Origin: CAYXST01 sp964472495
Lineage (GTDB): Bacteria; Patescibacteriota; Minisyncoccia; Portnoybacterales; UBA2143
DNA length: 64,000 bases
Assembly: GCA_964472495.1 (NCBI GenBank)
Contig: CAYYLD010000001.1
Span: 1-64,000 of the forward strand
Direction: 5' to 3'
Shown: positions 35,365 to 43,221 of the stretch, piece after piece
Layout: every line of letters starts with the position of its first letter
Position numbering within the stretch: the first letter of the stretch is position 1
The notes under the pieces: generated by a model
Databases searched by the model: none
What the model saw: the letters and a program-made list of their open reading frames with translations, nothing else
Told to the model about the DNA's origin: nothing
Program-made: the position numbers and the translations under genes

Positions 35365-35535
35365 ATGGATAGTCTGAGTGCAGTCATTAATTGTCTTAAA
35401 TTAATTTTTCTGGTTTTAATAATGGTTATTTTTATTCTAACTCCTATCTGGCTTCCAGCTTGGCTCTCGGCTTGGCGAAGTATTCCGCCGCGCCTAACTG
35501 ATTTTCTCTCTCGATGGGCGAGGAGAAATCTCTGA
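35365..35535 (+). CDS. Small membrane protein (56 aa)
   Basis: ATG preceded by GGAGGA at 6-7 bp. Predicted: a short polar start (MDSLSAVINC), a hydrophobic helix (LIFLVLIMVIFIL), and an amphipathic Trp/Arg-rich tail (WLPAWLSAW, then RWARRNL). A strong terminator lies 5 bp after the stop. A short TTG-initiated frame (35277-35372) with AAAGGAG upstream ends inside this start and could be a leader peptide. No family known. Confidence 0.55.
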   Translation: MDSLSAVINCLKLIFLVLIMVIFILTPIWLPAWLSAWRSIPPRLTDFLSRWARRNL

Positions 35536-35539
35536 ACAA

Positions 35540-35570
35540 GAGGATGGTTCATTAACCATTCTCTTTTTTT
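35540..35570 (+). terminator. Rho-independent terminator
   Basis: Stem GAGGATGGTT/AACCATTCTC with a CATT loop, followed by TTTTTTT. Confidence 0.75.
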
Positions 35571-35619
35571 AAAAAAAGATTGACCAAATAACGAATTTCA
35601 GATAAAATAACAATGTTTT

Positions 35620-35692
35620 GGGCGTGTAGCTCAGGGGTTAGAGCATTGCTCTTATAAAGCAAGGGTCGATGGTTCGAATCCATCCACGCCCA
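35620..35692 (+). tRNA. tRNA-Ile(TAT)
   Basis: Acceptor GGGCGTG/CACGCCC, discriminator A, anticodon stem TTGCT/AGCAA with loop CTTATAA, so the anticodon is TAT. Most bacteria read AUA with a CAT tRNA modified to lysidine; a true TAT isoacceptor is rare. CCA is not encoded. Confidence 0.88.
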
Positions 35693-35696
35693 CCCC

Positions 35697-35770
35697 GGGC
35701 GGTTAGCTCAGCTGGTTAGAGCGCTACCTCGACACGGTAGAGGTCGCAGGTCCGAGTCCTGCACCGCTCA
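35697..35770 (+). tRNA. tRNA-Val(GAC) with C33 and C55
   Basis: Acceptor GGGCGGT/ACCGCTC (one G-U), anticodon stem CTACC/GGTAG with loop TCGACAC, so anticodon GAC but C at position 33 instead of the near-universal U. The T-loop is TCCGAGT (C55). CCA is not encoded. Confidence 0.85.
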
Positions 35771-35774
35771 CTAA

Positions 35775-37034
35775 ATGAAACAAAAAAATCTAATCATCAG
35801 TTTAATCGTTCTGGTAGCCGTTATTGTTATCGGCGCCTTGTTGTACAAACCAGCTTCGGAAACGCCTCCTCCTGCCCCACCAGTTGATGACAGCGGAGCG
35901 ACTGACCAAGGAGTTGCCAGTGTTATTGAAGCTAATAATCAATTTGCCTTAGAGTTCTACCAGCAAATTAAAGATGGGGAAGAAAATATCTTTTTCTCGC
36001 CTTATAGCATCTCGACCGCTTTGGCCATGACTTATGAAGGGGCCCGCGGCCAAACCGCTCAAGAAATGCAGTCAGTTTTCCATTTTCCGGAAGAGGATAG
36101 TATTCGCCGACCGGCCATGGCCAAGATTTACAACCAAATCAACCAAGAAGACAAGGAATACGAACTTTATACGGCTAATGCTTTGTGGGCTCAAGAAGAT
36201 TATTCTTTCTTAGACGAGTATATTAATTTGATTGACCAATATTATGGCGGCCGGGTGACCAATCTTGATTTTATTAAGGAAACCGAGAAGTCAAGGAAGA
36301 CAATTAATGACTGGGTCGCTCAACAGACCAAAGACAAAATACTTGACTTGATTCCAGCTGGCGTCCTTAATGAACTAACTCGTCTTGTTTTAACTAACGC
36401 TATTTACTTTAAGGAACAATGGCTAATCCAATTTGATGAAGAGAATACGACCGAGGAAGATTTTAGGGTCAGTCCGGAGAAAACAATTAAGGTGCCGATG
36501 ATGAGTTTAACCGATGGAGAAATAGAATTTAATTATCTGGAAACGGAAAAATTACAAATCTTGGAAATGCCCTATGATGGAGAAGAATTATCTATGTTGG
36601 TTTTGCTCCCTCAAGAGGATAGCTTAGTCACCTTGGAAGAATCGCTCAACCTGGATAATCTTGCCCAATGGCGAGAGATGCTTAGTCAACAGCCGGTTAA
36701 CGTCTTTATGCCCAAATTTACTTTTGAGACCAAATATTTCTTGAACCAAGACCTCCAGGAAATGGGCATGCCGACTGCTTTCTCCATGCAGGCCGATTTT
36801 TCCGGCATGGACGGGACCAAAGATCTTTTTATCAGCAAGGTCATCCATCAGGCCTTTATTGAGGTAAATGAAGAAGGAACCGAGGCGGCGGCGGCCACGG
36901 CGGTGGTTATAGAATTAAAATCAGTCGGGCCTTCCGTAGCCGTTTTCCGAGCCGACCATCCTTTCATTTTCTTAATCCAAGACAACCAGTCAGGCAACAT
37001 TTTATTTTTAGGCCGGGTAGTTAATCCCAGTTAA
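35775..37034 (+). CDS. Serpin (serine protease inhibitor), membrane-anchored or secreted
   Basis: 419 aa with an N-terminal helix (about 5-25), a Pro-rich linker and a complete serpin fold (about 45-419). The hinge GTEAAAATAVV fits the inhibitory consensus (P15 to about P5). Counting from P17 Glu, P1-P1' would be Lys-Ser, suggesting a trypsin-like target. The C-terminal ADHPFIFLIQD is typical. The gene begins 4 bp after tRNA-Val. It may protect the cell from proteases of a host or neighbour; that is inference. Confidence 0.92.
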   Translation: MKQKNLIISLIVLVAVIVIGALLYKPASETPPPAPPVDDSGATDQGVASVIEANNQFALEFYQQIKDGEENIFFSPYSISTALAMTYEGARGQTAQEMQSVFHFPEEDSIRRPAMAKIYNQINQEDKEYELYTANALWAQEDYSFLDEYINLIDQYYGGRVTNLDFIKETEKSRKTINDWVAQQTKDKILDLIPAGVLNELTRLVLTNAIYFKEQWLIQFDEENTTEEDFRVSPEKTIKVPMMSLTDGEIEFNYLETEKLQILEMPYDGEELSMLVLLPQEDSLVTLEESLNLDNLAQWREMLSQQPVNVFMPKFTFETKYFLNQDLQEMGMPTAFSMQADFSGMDGTKDLFISKVIHQAFIEVNEEGTEAAAATAVVIELKSVGPSVAVFRADHPFIFLIQDNQSGNILFLGRVVNPS

Positions 37035-37127
37035 TATATTTCCCGATTTAAAGCTGGATAAAAATAGTCGTCTCAGGCGACTATTTTTCTTGCTTTTTAG
37101 CTGTTTTTTTGGTATTTTATGATTATT

Positions 37128-37199
37128 GGGCCGGTAGTTCAGCGGTAGAATATCTCTTTTGCACAGAGAAGGTCGTGGGTCCGATTCCCACCCGGTCCA
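37128..37199 (+). tRNA. tRNA-Ala(TGC)
   Basis: Acceptor GGGCCGG/CCGGTCC (one G-U), discriminator A, anticodon loop TTTGCAC (TGC). The T-loop TCCGATT has C55 instead of U. CCA is not encoded; rluD starts 1 bp later. Confidence 0.88.
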
Positions 37200-37200
37200 C

Positions 37201-37959
37201 ATGCCCCTTAAGCCAAATCCATCTATTAAGTTAAAGATTGTTTATGAGAATACAGATGTTCTTGTTATTGATAAGCCAGCCGGCTTGGTCGTCCACCCGA
37301 TAAAGTCAACCCAAAGCGATACTTTAGTTAACGGCTTAATCGCCTACTACCCGGAAATTAAAAAGGTTGGCGATGATTCTTTGCGGCCGGGCATTGTTCA
37401 CCGATTAGATAAAGACACTTCCGGCTTAATAGTGGTAGCGAAAAACAATGCTGCTTTCGAATATTTAAAAAAGCAGTTTGCCGCGCGAAAAGTTGTTAAA
37501 AAATATTTGGCCTTGGTATATGGTCAAGTTAAAGATAAAAAAGGAACGATTACTAAAGCCATCAGTTTATCTAAAAAAGACCATAAAAAAAGAAGCGCTT
37601 TATTGGATGATAAAGCCAAGCGAGCTTGGACTGAATATAAGGTTTTGAAAAGATTTTCTGCCAAGAGCGGATCCGCCTCTGGCGAGAAGGACTATACTCT
37701 TTTAGAAGTTGAGCCAAAGACCGGCCGAACCCATCAGATTAGAGTTCATTTAGCTTCCATTGGCCATCCGATTGCCGGCGACCAGCAATATAAATTCAAA
37801 AGACAGCCAGCATTAGCTGGCTTGAAAAGACAATTCCTCCACGCCGCTTACTTGAAATTAAAACTGCCCAATGGTAAACTGGTCGAGCTTAAATCGGACT
37901 TGCCAGAAGATTTAGAAAAGACTTTAAAGGATCTCGGGGCGTCCCGAGACACACTATGA
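37201..37959 (+). CDS. rluD: RluD-family ribosomal large subunit pseudouridine synthase
   Basis: 252 aa. The catalytic-site motif HRLDKDTSGLIVVAK carries the nucleophilic Asp, and KTGRTHQIRVHLAS is the second family signature. There is no N-terminal S4 domain, as in RluA-like members, so the exact 23S site is uncertain. The start at 37201 is used since earlier starts lie in tRNA-Ala. Residues 154-161 are encoded by a GC-rich palindrome, and the last residues (244-250) by a second one, just before rplS. It overlaps rplS by ATGA. Confidence 0.9.
   Translation: MPLKPNPSIKLKIVYENTDVLVIDKPAGLVVHPIKSTQSDTLVNGLIAYYPEIKKVGDDSLRPGIVHRLDKDTSGLIVVAKNNAAFEYLKKQFAARKVVKKYLALVYGQVKDKKGTITKAISLSKKDHKKRSALLDDKAKRAWTEYKVLKRFSAKSGSASGEKDYTLLEVEPKTGRTHQIRVHLASIGHPIAGDQQYKFKRQPALAGLKRQFLHAAYLKLKLPNGKLVELKSDLPEDLEKTLKDLGASRDTL
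37660..37683. repeat. Short palindrome inserted in rluD
   Basis: GCCAAGAGCGG-ATCCGCCTCTGGC pairs over 12 bp with two mismatches and one G-U. The GCCTCTGGC-type arms recur in the 19.8-kb element (TCCGCCAGAGGCGGA). It encodes an AKSGSASG loop between conserved strands. Confidence 0.65.
37932..37949. repeat. Palindrome at the 3' end of rluD
   Basis: TCTCGGG-GCGT-CCCGAGA, a perfect 7-bp stem in the last codons of rluD, a few bases before the rplS start. It could occlude or expose rplS initiation. Confidence 0.6.
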
Positions 37960-38294
37960 ATAAGCTTGATTTATTCAATAAAAAACAACTAAAGAAAATA
38001 CCAGAAATTAGACCGGGCTACACAGTCCGGGTTCATCAGAAAGTAAAAGAAGGCGACAAAGAGAGAATTCAAATCTTTGAAGGTTTAGTTATCGCTTGTA
38101 AACATGGCCGTGGTGTCAACGGGACAATCACTGTTAGAAAAGTCAGTCAGGGGTTTGGCGTAGAAAGAATTTTTCCGCTCCATTCACCAGTCATTGAAAA
38201 AATAGAAGTGGTTAAAAAACATAAAGTGAGACGGGCCAAACTTTACTATATCCGTCATAAATCAGCTAAAGAAGCGAGGTTGAAGGAGAAATAA
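37956..38294 (+). CDS. rplS: 50S ribosomal protein L19
   Basis: 112 aa, full length for bL19: IRPGYTVRVHQKVKEG, RIQIFEGLVIACKHGRG and VERIFPLHSPVIEKIEV are the family strings. The start overlaps the rluD stop (ATGA), implying coupling. tRNA-Leu(GAG) begins on the base after its stop codon. Confidence 0.97.
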   Translation: MNKLDLFNKKQLKKIPEIRPGYTVRVHQKVKEGDKERIQIFEGLVIACKHGRGVNGTITVRKVSQGFGVERIFPLHSPVIEKIEVVKKHKVRRAKLYYIRHKSAKEARLKEK

Positions 38295-38380
38295 GCCCAG
38301 GTGGCGGAATTGGCATACGCGGCAGCTTGAGGAGCTGTGCTCGAAAGGGCGTGCGGGTTCGAGTCCCGCCCTGGGCACCA
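38295..38380 (+). tRNA. tRNA-Leu(GAG)
   Basis: Acceptor GCCCAGG/CCTGGGC, discriminator A, CCA encoded, anticodon loop TTGAGGA (GAG), long variable arm. It starts directly after the rplS stop codon. Confidence 0.93.
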
Positions 38381-38382
38381 AG

Positions 38383-38459
38383 GGGCGGTTGGCGCAGTTG
38401 GTTAGCGCGTCTCGTTTACACCGAGAAGGTCGGGGGTTCGAATCCTCCACCGCCCACCA
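38383..38459 (+). tRNA. tRNA-Val(TAC)
   Basis: Acceptor GGGCGGT/ACCGCCC, discriminator A, CCA encoded, anticodon loop TTTACAC (TAC), normal U33 and TTCGAAT T-loop. Confidence 0.93.
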
Positions 38460-38486
38460 AATAGCTGTTATCAGCGGTTATTTTAT

Positions 38487-38515
38487 TTGACAAATCAATA
38501 GATTCATGCTATCCT
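38487..38515 (+). promoter_or_regulatory. Promoter for the APH-family gene
   Basis: TTGACA (38487-38492), 17-bp spacer, TATCCT (38510-38515). The start codon is 25 bp downstream with AAAGGAGG in between. Confidence 0.62.
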
Positions 38516-38539
38516 TGAACAAAATTAAAGGAGGGTAAA

Positions 38540-39553
38540 ATGGCTAAAAAACCAACCATTGAAGAAATCAGAAAGTACCTTAACGAGTATGATCCACTTG
38601 GTCTGAGGGGAGCGTCAATTGACTTAATTGGCGCTCACAACCATATTATTTACCGATTAGCCAGGGCTGGCAAATCCTTTTGTCTGCGGATGATAAATCC
38701 GGAAAGCTATCGGGCCGGCGAGTGGCTGACTATCCCTGAAGAATTTACTATCCTTCACTACCTGAAACTCACCGGCTTAGGGCCAATACCCTATTTTGTT
38801 GACCCGGAACGATTCAGACTCCCATTAACTATCCAAGAGTTCGTCTCGGAAATCACCTACTTTAATAATTTGAAGCCGTTCAACGAAGAGCATCTGAAGG
38901 CAGCCGCCAAGGCGATCGCCTTACTAAACTCCCTAAACATTGACCCGATCAGATTCCCTTTCCGAAAAGGTTTTACCCGCTACTCTTATCTGACCAGCTT
39001 GGAAACCTGGCGAGAACGCCTGGCGATAATTAAAAAGTCCGAACAGAAAGATATTCTGGAATGGGTAGACAAACTCAAAGAAGTAGTCAAGCAGGCAAAG
39101 CCGATTTTGGAAGGATTTGAACCTCTCTTGAGAGAGAGTGGTTCGCTTTTTAACTTCGACGGCGCTCACTGCGGAAATACTTTTTTGCGAGAAAAGTCAG
39201 GCAAAGTTGTTTTCCTTGACTGGCAGAAAGTAAGCTACGGAGATCCCAGTTTTACCCTGGCCCGCTTCTTAACCTCTATTGGAAAAAAAGGGGAGATTCC
39301 GGACGGAGCTAAAGAGTTGATGATTGAGGCCTATACTCAAACGGCGGCCTATCATAACTTGCTTAATAGTCATCCCAAATTAGCAGTAAATTTTGAGAAG
39401 CTGGTTGACCAGCGCCTCTTTGAACGCCAGATAGCTGACCTCATCTGGGTGGTCTGGGACTATACCAAACAAGTCAAAACCGAACCAGTTGAGGAAGCAA
39501 CTAGCGTAGTTGCTCGCTACCAAAGAGTTATCGAGATGCTGAGACAATACTGA
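38540..39553 (+). CDS. Aminoglycoside phosphotransferase/choline kinase-like protein
   Basis: 337 aa with the APH fold: AHNHIIYRLARAGKSFCLRM (N-lobe with the ATP-contacting Lys), then the catalytic loop SLFNFDGAHCGNTFL, and VVFLDWQKVSYGDPSF (DFG-like aspartate). The catalytic loop reads NFDxxxxxN where the family normally has HGDxxxxN, so the usual His is Asn. The substrate could be a sugar, choline or an antibiotic; context does not decide. It has its own promoter, a strong AAAGGAGG and a terminator. Confidence 0.85.
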   Translation: MAKKPTIEEIRKYLNEYDPLGLRGASIDLIGAHNHIIYRLARAGKSFCLRMINPESYRAGEWLTIPEEFTILHYLKLTGLGPIPYFVDPERFRLPLTIQEFVSEITYFNNLKPFNEEHLKAAAKAIALLNSLNIDPIRFPFRKGFTRYSYLTSLETWRERLAIIKKSEQKDILEWVDKLKEVVKQAKPILEGFEPLLRESGSLFNFDGAHCGNTFLREKSGKVVFLDWQKVSYGDPSFTLARFLTSIGKKGEIPDGAKELMIEAYTQTAAYHNLLNSHPKLAVNFEKLVDQRLFERQIADLIWVVWDYTKQVKTEPVEEATSVVARYQRVIEMLRQY

Positions 39554-39579
39554 GACACTCTCAATTTTTTCTGGAAAAC

Positions 39580-39617
39580 AAACGGTTGCCGGGAAACAAA
39601 CCGACAACCGTTTTTTA
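39580..39617 (+). terminator. Rho-independent terminator
   Basis: Stem AACGGTTG(CCGG)/(CCG)ACAACCGTT followed by TTTTT. Confidence 0.7.
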
Positions 39618-39621
39618 TTTG

Positions 39622-39652
39622 ACCCCGCATCAGAGAAATCTCGGGGCGGGGT
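39622..39652. other. GC-rich hairpin
   Basis: ACCCCGC (39622-39628) pairs with GCGGGGT (39646-39652) around a 17-nt loop containing TCTCGG, similar to the rluD-end palindrome. No clear T-run, so probably not a terminator; may be another degenerate palindromic element. Confidence 0.35.
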
Positions 39653-39690
39653 TTGACCAAAACGCTTAAAAATGGTAATTTAGGCATTAA

Positions 39691-39781
<91 letters not shown>

Positions 39782-39811
39782 TTGGAAGTTATTATCTTTT
39801 AATCAGAAATT

Positions 39812-40279
39812 ATGAGAGATCCGCTTCTTGAAATATCAGGTAAAATTATTGGTTTTTACGAACGAGAGTTTTATTGTTTTTCTAATTTTTCCAGTTTTAC
39901 AGTTCAATGGAAAGACAAATTATGGCAAACATCGGAACACGCTTATCAAGCTTCAAGATTCTTTGAAAAGCATCCCGAAGTGGTGGAAGAAATTTTTAAT
40001 GCTCGTTCAGCTCATCAGGCCAAAAAAATTGCAGAAAAATATAGTGATTTAGCTGCCCCTGATTTTCACAAAGATAGGATTGCGGTAATGGAAGATATCT
40101 GCAGCCATAAACTACAACAGCATCCCTATATTCAAAAGAAGCTTTTACAAACAGAAAATAGAGAGATTGTAGAAGATTCTCCTCAAGACAGCTTTTGGGG
40201 CTGGGGTCCGAATAGAGGTGGCAGAAATGAATTGGGCAAAATTTGGATGAGACTTAGAGATAAATTTGTAAACCAATAA
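39812..40279 (+). CDS. NADAR-domain protein (YbiA-like N-glycosidase)
   Basis: 155 aa. FYCFSNFSSFTVQWKDKLW, QTSEHAYQASRFF and ending SFWGWGPNRGGRNELGK are the full NADAR signatures. YbiA-type members hydrolyse reactive riboflavin-pathway intermediates; other NADAR proteins act on ADP-ribosylated DNA or nucleotides. Followed 20 bp later by a MazG-like pyrophosphohydrolase, which hints at nucleotide clean-up or defence. The exact substrate is unknown. Confidence 0.92.
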   Translation: MRDPLLEISGKIIGFYEREFYCFSNFSSFTVQWKDKLWQTSEHAYQASRFFEKHPEVVEEIFNARSAHQAKKIAEKYSDLAAPDFHKDRIAVMEDICSHKLQQHPYIQKKLLQTENREIVEDSPQDSFWGWGPNRGGRNELGKIWMRLRDKFVNQ

Positions 40280-40299
40280 ACTTATAGAGTGAATTACAT

Positions 40300-40650
40300 A
40301 TGAAAGAAAAACAAATCACTAAAATTAAACAAGCCCAGCAATTAGCAAAACTTTTTGCTAAACACAATCACTGGAAAGATATTCCCAATATTGATAAGAT
40401 TGACCATCTCCATGAAGAATTAACCGAACTTTCCCAACACCTGAGATATAAACCAGAAAAAGAACGGATAAAATTCGTTAAAGAGAATAAAGAAATCTTT
40501 GTTGACGGGATTGGCGACTTATTTTTCGGTCTCTGTCGGCTATCTAATCAGCTTGGTGTTGATATGGAAAAGGCACTAAATCTGGTTAAAAAAGAAATCT
40601 TTAACAAATATAATCATAAAAATCCCGAAAATAATATTGTTAAAGAATAA
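40300..40650 (+). CDS. MazG-like all-alpha nucleotide pyrophosphohydrolase
   Basis: 116-aa all-helical protein. HLHEELTELSQHL supplies the E-E-x-x-E metal motif and EIFVDGIGDLFFGLCRLS the E/D-x-x-D motif of MazG/dUTPase-like enzymes. Probably hydrolyses a non-canonical or excess NTP. Paired with the NADAR gene upstream. Confidence 0.8.
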   Translation: MKEKQITKIKQAQQLAKLFAKHNHWKDIPNIDKIDHLHEELTELSQHLRYKPEKERIKFVKENKEIFVDGIGDLFFGLCRLSNQLGVDMEKALNLVKKEIFNKYNHKNPENNIVKE

Positions 40651-40668
40651 TTAATTGGAATAAAATCT

Positions 40669-41154
40669 ATGTTTGATACTTTAGTTGACCAGCCGATTTT
40701 TTTTCTCTTTCTAATAGCCATAGCTTTGCTGCTAATTTGGATTCTATTTCTTCATTTCAATCTCTGGCAGGTCAAGAAAAAGCTAAAAGTATTTTTTGCC
40801 GGCAAAAAGGCCTCGGATTTGGAAGGAGTTCTTTTTGAAGAAATTAAGCGGCTGAAAAAATCAGAAGCCGAGATTAAAAAATTGATTAAATATTCCCAGG
40901 CCTTAGAAAAAATGGCTTCCCAAAGTATTCAGCGAATCGGCGTAATCCGGTTTAACCCTTTTAAAGAAACTGGCGGCGACCAGAGCTTTGCCATCGCCTT
41001 GCTTGATTCGAAAGAAAACGGGCTGGTCATTTCTAGTCTATACTCCCGCGAAGGGACCAGAATTTATAGCAAACCAATTGAAGCCGGTCAGTCAAGATAT
41101 CCTTTATCCAAAGAGGAAATAGAAGCCTTGAAAAAAGCCGGGATAAAAAGATGA
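40669..41154 (+). CDS. DUF4446 membrane-anchored protein
   Basis: 161 aa: an N-terminal transmembrane helix (about 10-30), a coiled coil (about 45-85) and the DUF4446 core with VIRFNPFKETGGDQSFAIAL, GLVISSLYSREGTRIY and SKEEIEALKKA. Function is not known. Overlaps infB by ATGA. Confidence 0.88.
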   Translation: MFDTLVDQPIFFLFLIAIALLLIWILFLHFNLWQVKKKLKVFFAGKKASDLEGVLFEEIKRLKKSEAEIKKLIKYSQALEKMASQSIQRIGVIRFNPFKETGGDQSFAIALLDSKENGLVISSLYSREGTRIYSKPIEAGQSRYPLSKEEIEALKKAGIKR

Positions 41155-42659
41155 TTAAAAAATCGGTCAAACAATCAAATAAGCTCAAAATAAGGCCACC
41201 GGTGGTGGTCATTTTAGGCCATGTTGACCATGGTAAAACTTCTATTCTTGATTACATCCGCAAAACCAAAATAGCCGAGAAAGAGGCCGGCGGCATTACC
41301 CAACATATCGGCGCTTATCAAATAGAACATCAGGGTAAAAAAATTACCTTCATTGATACGCCCGGACACGAGGCCTTTTCGGCCATGCGTTCGCGGGGGG
41401 CTAAAGTAGCTGATGTGGCTGTTTTAGTTGTCGCCGCTGAAGAAGGGGTCAAGCCGCAAACTAAAGAAGCTATTGGTCACATTAAGAAAAGCGGCCTGCC
41501 GGCAATCGTTGCTCTGAATAAAATTGACAAAAAAGAAGCCCAGCCGGAAAAAGTTAAAGGAGAATTAGCCAAACATGGCCTGGTTGTTGAATCTTTAAAC
41601 GGTCAAGTTCCTTCAATCAACCTTTCAGCTAAAACCGGCCAAGGCGTTGATGAACTCTTAGATATGATTATTTTAGTCGCTGAAATGGAAGAATTAAAAA
41701 CTGATCCCGACCAAAAGACCTCAGGAGTAGTTATTGAGGCCTATCAGGACCCTCGCCGGGGGCCAACGGCTACCCTTTTAGTCAAAGAAGGGACTTTGGA
41801 GAATAAAGACATTGTCGGCACTGATTCGGCTTGCGGCCGGATTAAAACAATGGAAGATTTCCAATGGCAGTCGATAGAAAAAACAACCGTCTCCAGCCCT
41901 GTAATCATCACCGGCTTCAATCAGGTTCCTCAGGTCGGTGAAAAATTCTTTGCTTTTGATAGTCTGGAAGAAGCCCAAGCCAGAATCGCCAAAAAAACAG
42001 CCAAAAGAAAAGAAGAAAAAGAAGTTTTTGTCTTTGAGCCAGCCAAAAAAATCCTCAATTTAATTCTGAAAGCTGATGTCCAGGGTTCTTTAGAAGCGAT
42101 TAGGGAATCGCTCAAAAGTATTCCCAGTGAAGAAGTTATTTTAAGAATCTTGAAAGCGGAAGTTGGCGAAGTCAACGAATCCGATATTAAATTAGCTGAA
42201 TCAGCTCAGGCCAAAATAGTCGCCTTCCGGGTCAAGGTCAGTTCAGCCATCCGGGAATTAGCTCAGCAAAAGAAAATTAAAATCTCAAGCTTCGAAGTAA
42301 TCTATGAACTAATCCAAGGAGTCCGCGAATTACTGGCTAAACTTCTAGAGCCGGAAATTGTCAAAAATGTTATTGGTCAGGTTAAGGTTCTGGCTCTCTT
42401 CCGTCGGGAAAAAGGCCGTCAGATTGTTGGCGGCCGGGTGACTGACGGCCTGGTCAAAAAAGGAGCTTCTATTGAAATTAGCCGTGAAGGGAAAAAAATC
42501 GGCCGGGCTAAATTAATTCAACTGCAGCGGAATAAAAAAGACATTGAGGAGATAGCCAAAGGGCAAGAGTGCGGCATTTTATTAGAAAGCTCTACGGTCG
42601 TTGAAAAAGGAGATGTTTTGGAAATCTACGAGGAAGAAAAAAAGAAGAGAGAGATATAA
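41151..42659 (+). CDS. infB: Translation initiation factor IF-2, lacking the N-terminal extension
   Basis: 502-aa GTPase that brings initiator tRNA to the 30S subunit. G1 GHVDHGKT (23-30), G3 DTPGHE, G4 NKID, then domain II and the C-terminal domains ending in the fMet-tRNA-binding C2 barrel. The protein starts almost at the G domain, without the several hundred residue N-terminal region of E. coli IF-2, which is common in reduced CPR genomes. It forms an operon with DUF4446 and rbfA (2-bp gap). Confidence 0.96.
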   Translation: MIKKSVKQSNKLKIRPPVVVILGHVDHGKTSILDYIRKTKIAEKEAGGITQHIGAYQIEHQGKKITFIDTPGHEAFSAMRSRGAKVADVAVLVVAAEEGVKPQTKEAIGHIKKSGLPAIVALNKIDKKEAQPEKVKGELAKHGLVVESLNGQVPSINLSAKTGQGVDELLDMIILVAEMEELKTDPDQKTSGVVIEAYQDPRRGPTATLLVKEGTLENKDIVGTDSACGRIKTMEDFQWQSIEKTTVSSPVIITGFNQVPQVGEKFFAFDSLEEAQARIAKKTAKRKEEKEVFVFEPAKKILNLILKADVQGSLEAIRESLKSIPSEEVILRILKAEVGEVNESDIKLAESAQAKIVAFRVKVSSAIRELAQQKKIKISSFEVIYELIQGVRELLAKLLEPEIVKNVIGQVKVLALFRREKGRQIVGGRVTDGLVKKGASIEISREGKKIGRAKLIQLQRNKKDIEEIAKGQECGILLESSTVVEKGDVLEIYEEEKKKREI

Positions 42660-42661
42660 CA

Positions 42662-42997
42662 ATGTCCCAAAGAATCCAACGAGTCAATAAATTGATTAAA
42701 GAACAAATCAGCCAGTTGATTTTAAAGGAGATTGATTTTGGCGGCACTTTAGTGACCATCACCGAAGTTGAGACGGCCGCTGATTTAAGCCGGAGTAAAA
42801 TAAAAATCAGCGTCTTGCCAACCGAAAAAACCGAACAGGTTTTGCGGATTTTAAAGAAAAATATTTTTCAGCTGCAGCAGACGCTTAATAAAAAACTGAC
42901 TATGAGGATAGTTCCCAAAATTATTTTTGAAATTGACCAGGCCGAAGTTAAAGCCCAGCGGATTGAGGAAATTTTAGGCCAGATGAAGAAAGATTGA
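42662..42997 (+). CDS. rbfA: Ribosome-binding factor A
   Basis: 111 aa. RIQRVNKLIKEQISQLIL at the N-terminus and RSKIKISVLP in the KH-like core are family strings. Assists 30S maturation. Follows infB by 2 bp, the usual bacterial pairing. Confidence 0.93.
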   Translation: MSQRIQRVNKLIKEQISQLILKEIDFGGTLVTITEVETAADLSRSKIKISVLPTEKTEQVLRILKKNIFQLQQTLNKKLTMRIVPKIIFEIDQAEVKAQRIEEILGQMKKD

Positions 42998-43029
42998 GTT
43001 TTTCAAAAAAGATGGTATAGTTAAAGCAA

Positions 43030-43103
43030 GGCCACGTGGCCGAGTGACTAGGCAACGGTCTGCAAAACCGTTTACACCGGTTTGAATCCGGTCGTGGCCT
43101 CCA
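43030..43103 (+). tRNA. tRNA-Cys(GCA) with altered D/T-loop contact
   Basis: Acceptor GGCCACG/CGTGGCC, discriminator U, CCA encoded, anticodon loop CTGCAAA (GCA). The D-loop lacks the GG pair (GAGTGACTA) and the T-loop is TTTGAAT, so the G19-C56 contact appears replaced by A19-U56. Confidence 0.9.
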
Positions 43104-43104
43104 A

Positions 43105-43190
43105 GCCGCGGTGGCGGAATTGGTTTACGCGCACGACTTAAAATCGTGTGGACTTTGTCCATGTGGGTTCGAGTCCCACCCGCGGCACCA
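43105..43190 (+). tRNA. tRNA-Leu(TAA)
   Basis: Acceptor GCCGCGG/CCGCGGC, discriminator A, CCA encoded, anticodon loop CTTAAAA (TAA), long variable arm. Confidence 0.93.
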
Positions 43191-43193
43191 TAT

Positions 43194-43221
43194 AAAAACC
43201 CCGTCGTTCGACGGGGTTTTT
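43194..43221. terminator. Bidirectional terminator
   Basis: AAAAACCCCGTC-GTTC-GACGGGGTTTTT, a perfect 12-bp stem with T-runs on both strands. It serves the tRNA-Cys/Leu transcript (+) and the 3D-domain gene (-). Confidence 0.72.
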
